Source: Rhodothermales bacterium (GTDB lineage: Bacteria; Bacteroidota; Rhodothermia; Rhodothermales; UBA10348). Taken from it: a stretch of DNA of 64,000 nucleotides. Location: contig JAVJVN010000011.1 in NCBI GenBank assembly GCA_040221055.1, forward strand, positions 127,376 to 191,375. The letters are read 5' to 3'. Numbering within the stretch: position 1 is the stretch's first letter; each line of letters starts with the position of its first letter. A program made the position numbers and the translations under genes. The notes beneath the pieces are model-generated. The model saw nothing but the letters and a program-made list of their open reading frames with translations, was not told where the DNA came from and made no database searches. This document shows positions 62,378 through 64,000 of this stretch, one piece after another.

Positions 62378-63973
62378 ATGAAAAACGTACTATCAGGTTG
62401 TCTGTTGGCAGCCATGATTTTTGCTGGTTGCGACTCCACGGCGCTGCAAGGCACCGAGGACGCATCGAACGAGCAGGCCGTAGTCTCTCAGACTGAAGGC
62501 ACCCACCCATTGAACGCCAATGCCCCTGAAATCCAGGAGCGGCTCGGCAAGTCGGACGGTTCAATCATCTCCAATGGCACACTGCGACTGGGGGTAAACC
62601 GTGAGGGTAACCTCAACGTCCAGACCTACCCGACCTCGTATGCAGGTAACTGGGGTGTCGGACTCCAGTACATTTCTCCGAACGGCGGCGAATACGAATC
62701 CACTTTCCAGGGCTGTACCTGTGAAGGATGGGGCGTCGCAGATGCCGTTTCAGGTGTCAGCGGAGATGCGAATGATGCATTCGGTTACAACAATGTTGCC
62801 GTAGAGAGCTTCGTTGCCGACGGCGTGACCGCAACATCGGTTGTGAACGTTGGCGGTGTGTTTCGCGTAACGCATGCATACGCTCCTTCAGCTGCGACTC
62901 CGAACTTCTACGAAGTATCGGTTTCCATCGAGAACATCTCTGGAGCCGCCGTCAGTGATCTTCGGTATTCACGCGTGATGGACTGGGACATCGATCCAAC
63001 GCCATTCAGTGAAATCGTAACGGTTCAGGGAACGGCTGGCGCGAGCTCCGTGCTTCTGGCCGGCGACAATGGTTTCAACTCTTCAAATCCCCTCGTCCCT
63101 CGCTACTCATCCGTTTATGGGGACTTCGTTGACAACGGCCCGACCGATCACGGGGCATTCTTCGACTTCGGTTTCGGCGCGCTGGGTGCAGGTGAAACCT
63201 TTTCGTTCAAGACGTTTTATGGAGCGGCTGGTTCAGAAGTGGACGCTCTTGCTGCGCTGGGCGCTGTAAAGGCTGAAGTATATTCTTTGGGTCAGAGCAA
63301 CGGCAACGCCGATACCGGATCACCGGCAACGTTCATGTTTGGCTTCAAAGGCGTGGGTGGCGACGTCCAGTTCCCGACCAACGAAGCTCCAACAGCAGAC
63401 GCTGGTGCTGATCAGGCACTTTCAGCTGGCCAGGTTGCCGTTCTTGACGGTTCAGGTTCTTCCGATCCAGATGGAGACGAACTGACCTACTCATGGGTTG
63501 ACAGCAACAATCAGGAAGTCTCCACAGAGGCAACTCTTGATCTCGGCGCTCTGAACACCGGCACCTACGCGTTCACTCTCACGGTAAGCGACGGTGAGTT
63601 TGCCGACTCGGACGACGTTGCCGTTGTGGTGACCCCTGCTGCACTCTGGTTTGATATCAAGCCGGACGACACGAGCAATCGGATCAATTCCAAAAACAAA
63701 GGGGTCATCCCTACAGCCATTCTGGGTTCAGCAGGCTTTGACGTCAGCACCGTTGATGTTTCGAGCCTGGTCTTCGGCCCGGGGCAGACGCCTGAAGCAC
63801 ACGGCGAAGGTCACTCGGAGGACGTGAATGGCGATGGCTTCATGGACCTCGTGCTGCACTTCAGCACGCAGGGTTCCGGCCTCGCCAAGGGCGATACCGA
63901 AGGCTGTGTCTCCGGAATGACCCTGGACGGGTTTGATATCGCAGGATGCGACTACGCAGACGTATTCAAATAG
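62378..63973 (+). CDS. Secreted PKD-domain lipoprotein of unknown function
   Basis: A 531-residue predicted lipoprotein with lipobox IFAGC (Cys18) and a low-complexity linker. An N-terminal beta-rich domain spans about 60-310, then a PKD/REJ-type repeat at about 335-425 (ADAGADQALSAG, SGSSDPDGDELTYSW). A C-terminal domain (about 425-531) has WFDIKPDDTSNRINSKNKGV and EDVNGDGFMDLVLHF, a widespread domain in secreted and archaeal surface proteins. It uses more A/T-ending codons (GCT, ACT, TCA) than its neighbours, which may mean strong expression or transfer. It follows the hybrid regulator by 107 bp and is a candidate target. Confidence 0.75.
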   Translation: MKNVLSGCLLAAMIFAGCDSTALQGTEDASNEQAVVSQTEGTHPLNANAPEIQERLGKSDGSIISNGTLRLGVNREGNLNVQTYPTSYAGNWGVGLQYISPNGGEYESTFQGCTCEGWGVADAVSGVSGDANDAFGYNNVAVESFVADGVTATSVVNVGGVFRVTHAYAPSAATPNFYEVSVSIENISGAAVSDLRYSRVMDWDIDPTPFSEIVTVQGTAGASSVLLAGDNGFNSSNPLVPRYSSVYGDFVDNGPTDHGAFFDFGFGALGAGETFSFKTFYGAAGSEVDALAALGAVKAEVYSLGQSNGNADTGSPATFMFGFKGVGGDVQFPTNEAPTADAGADQALSAGQVAVLDGSGSSDPDGDELTYSWVDSNNQEVSTEATLDLGALNTGTYAFTLTVSDGEFADSDDVAVVVTPAALWFDIKPDDTSNRINSKNKGVIPTAILGSAGFDVSTVDVSSLVFGPGQTPEAHGEGHSEDVNGDGFMDLVLHFSTQGSGLAKGDTEGCVSGMTLDGFDIAGCDYADVFK

Positions 63974-64000
63974 GCTGTTGAATCGTCAAGATGTTCGACC

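Noticed and set aside
1-64000. CRISPR arrays, insertion sequences, prophage or integrase genes
   Set aside because: No regularly spaced repeats, transposase motifs, terminal inverted repeats or phage structural genes were seen anywhere in the window.

Overview
The window is a contiguous stretch of a GC-rich, Gram-negative bacterial chromosome with tightly packed genes and no sign of plasmids, phage, insertion sequences or CRISPR. Gene content points to the Bacteroidota/Rhodothermota (FCB) side of the tree. It includes a one-protein hybrid two-component system (propeller sensor, kinase, receiver, AraC), a DUF5916 outer-membrane protein, permeases paired with a PadR regulator, an NSS symporter, a solo EutN/CcmL protein and few Shine-Dalgarno sites. 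Rhodothermales is my best guess, from gene content only. A Gemmatimonadota-like origin is the main alternative, because serine/threonine kinases with TolB-like propellers and tandem amidohydrolases are also common there.

Layout. 1-8 kb: partial tsaB, then a divergent set of an EF-G2-like GTPase, a cell-wall amidase and a MamK-like actin, closed by a strong terminator and a tRNA-Met. After that come holB, a divergent GroES-like protein and a glycosyltransferase. 8-14 kb (minus strand): a possible 42-codon membrane peptide with its own promoter and terminator, purF, a CorC/HlyC CBS protein, an NSS symporter, and ssb preceded by a long RNA-like hairpin. mazG follows on the plus strand. 14-22 kb (minus strand): class I aldolase, double-AAA+ ATPase, a EutN/CcmL microcompartment vertex protein and three overlapping amidohydrolase paralogues, of which only the middle one keeps the HxH metal motif. 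22-34 kb: a MnmC/DadA-like FAD oxidase, then a ten-gene plus-strand run thiO-thiS-thiG-thiE-thiD, amino-acid permease, class IV aminotransferase, Mre11-like nuclease, YhaN-like coiled-coil ATPase and an SDR with a non-canonical active site. 34-38.6 kb: VanX-type dipeptidase lipoprotein, glycosyltransferase and membrane proteins.

38.7-52 kb: the iron-sulfur repair protein ScdA/RIC, a Ser/Thr kinase with a TolB-like propeller, a DUF5916 barrel, and a six-gene operon (P-type calcium ATPase, LolA-like protein, two FtsX-type permeases, a LolD-like ATPase and an outer-membrane barrel). 52-58 kb (minus strand): large MacB-like permease with PadR regulator, small membrane proteins, a CBS-pair protein and an amidohydrolase with an intact metal site. 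58-64 kb: the hybrid two-component regulator and a secreted PKD lipoprotein with visibly lower GC.

The most interesting items are the EutN/CcmL-AAA+-aldolase-amidohydrolase cluster with no shell-forming BMC-H protein in view, the MamK-like filament protein outside any magnetosome setting, and the structured RNA candidate in front of ssb.
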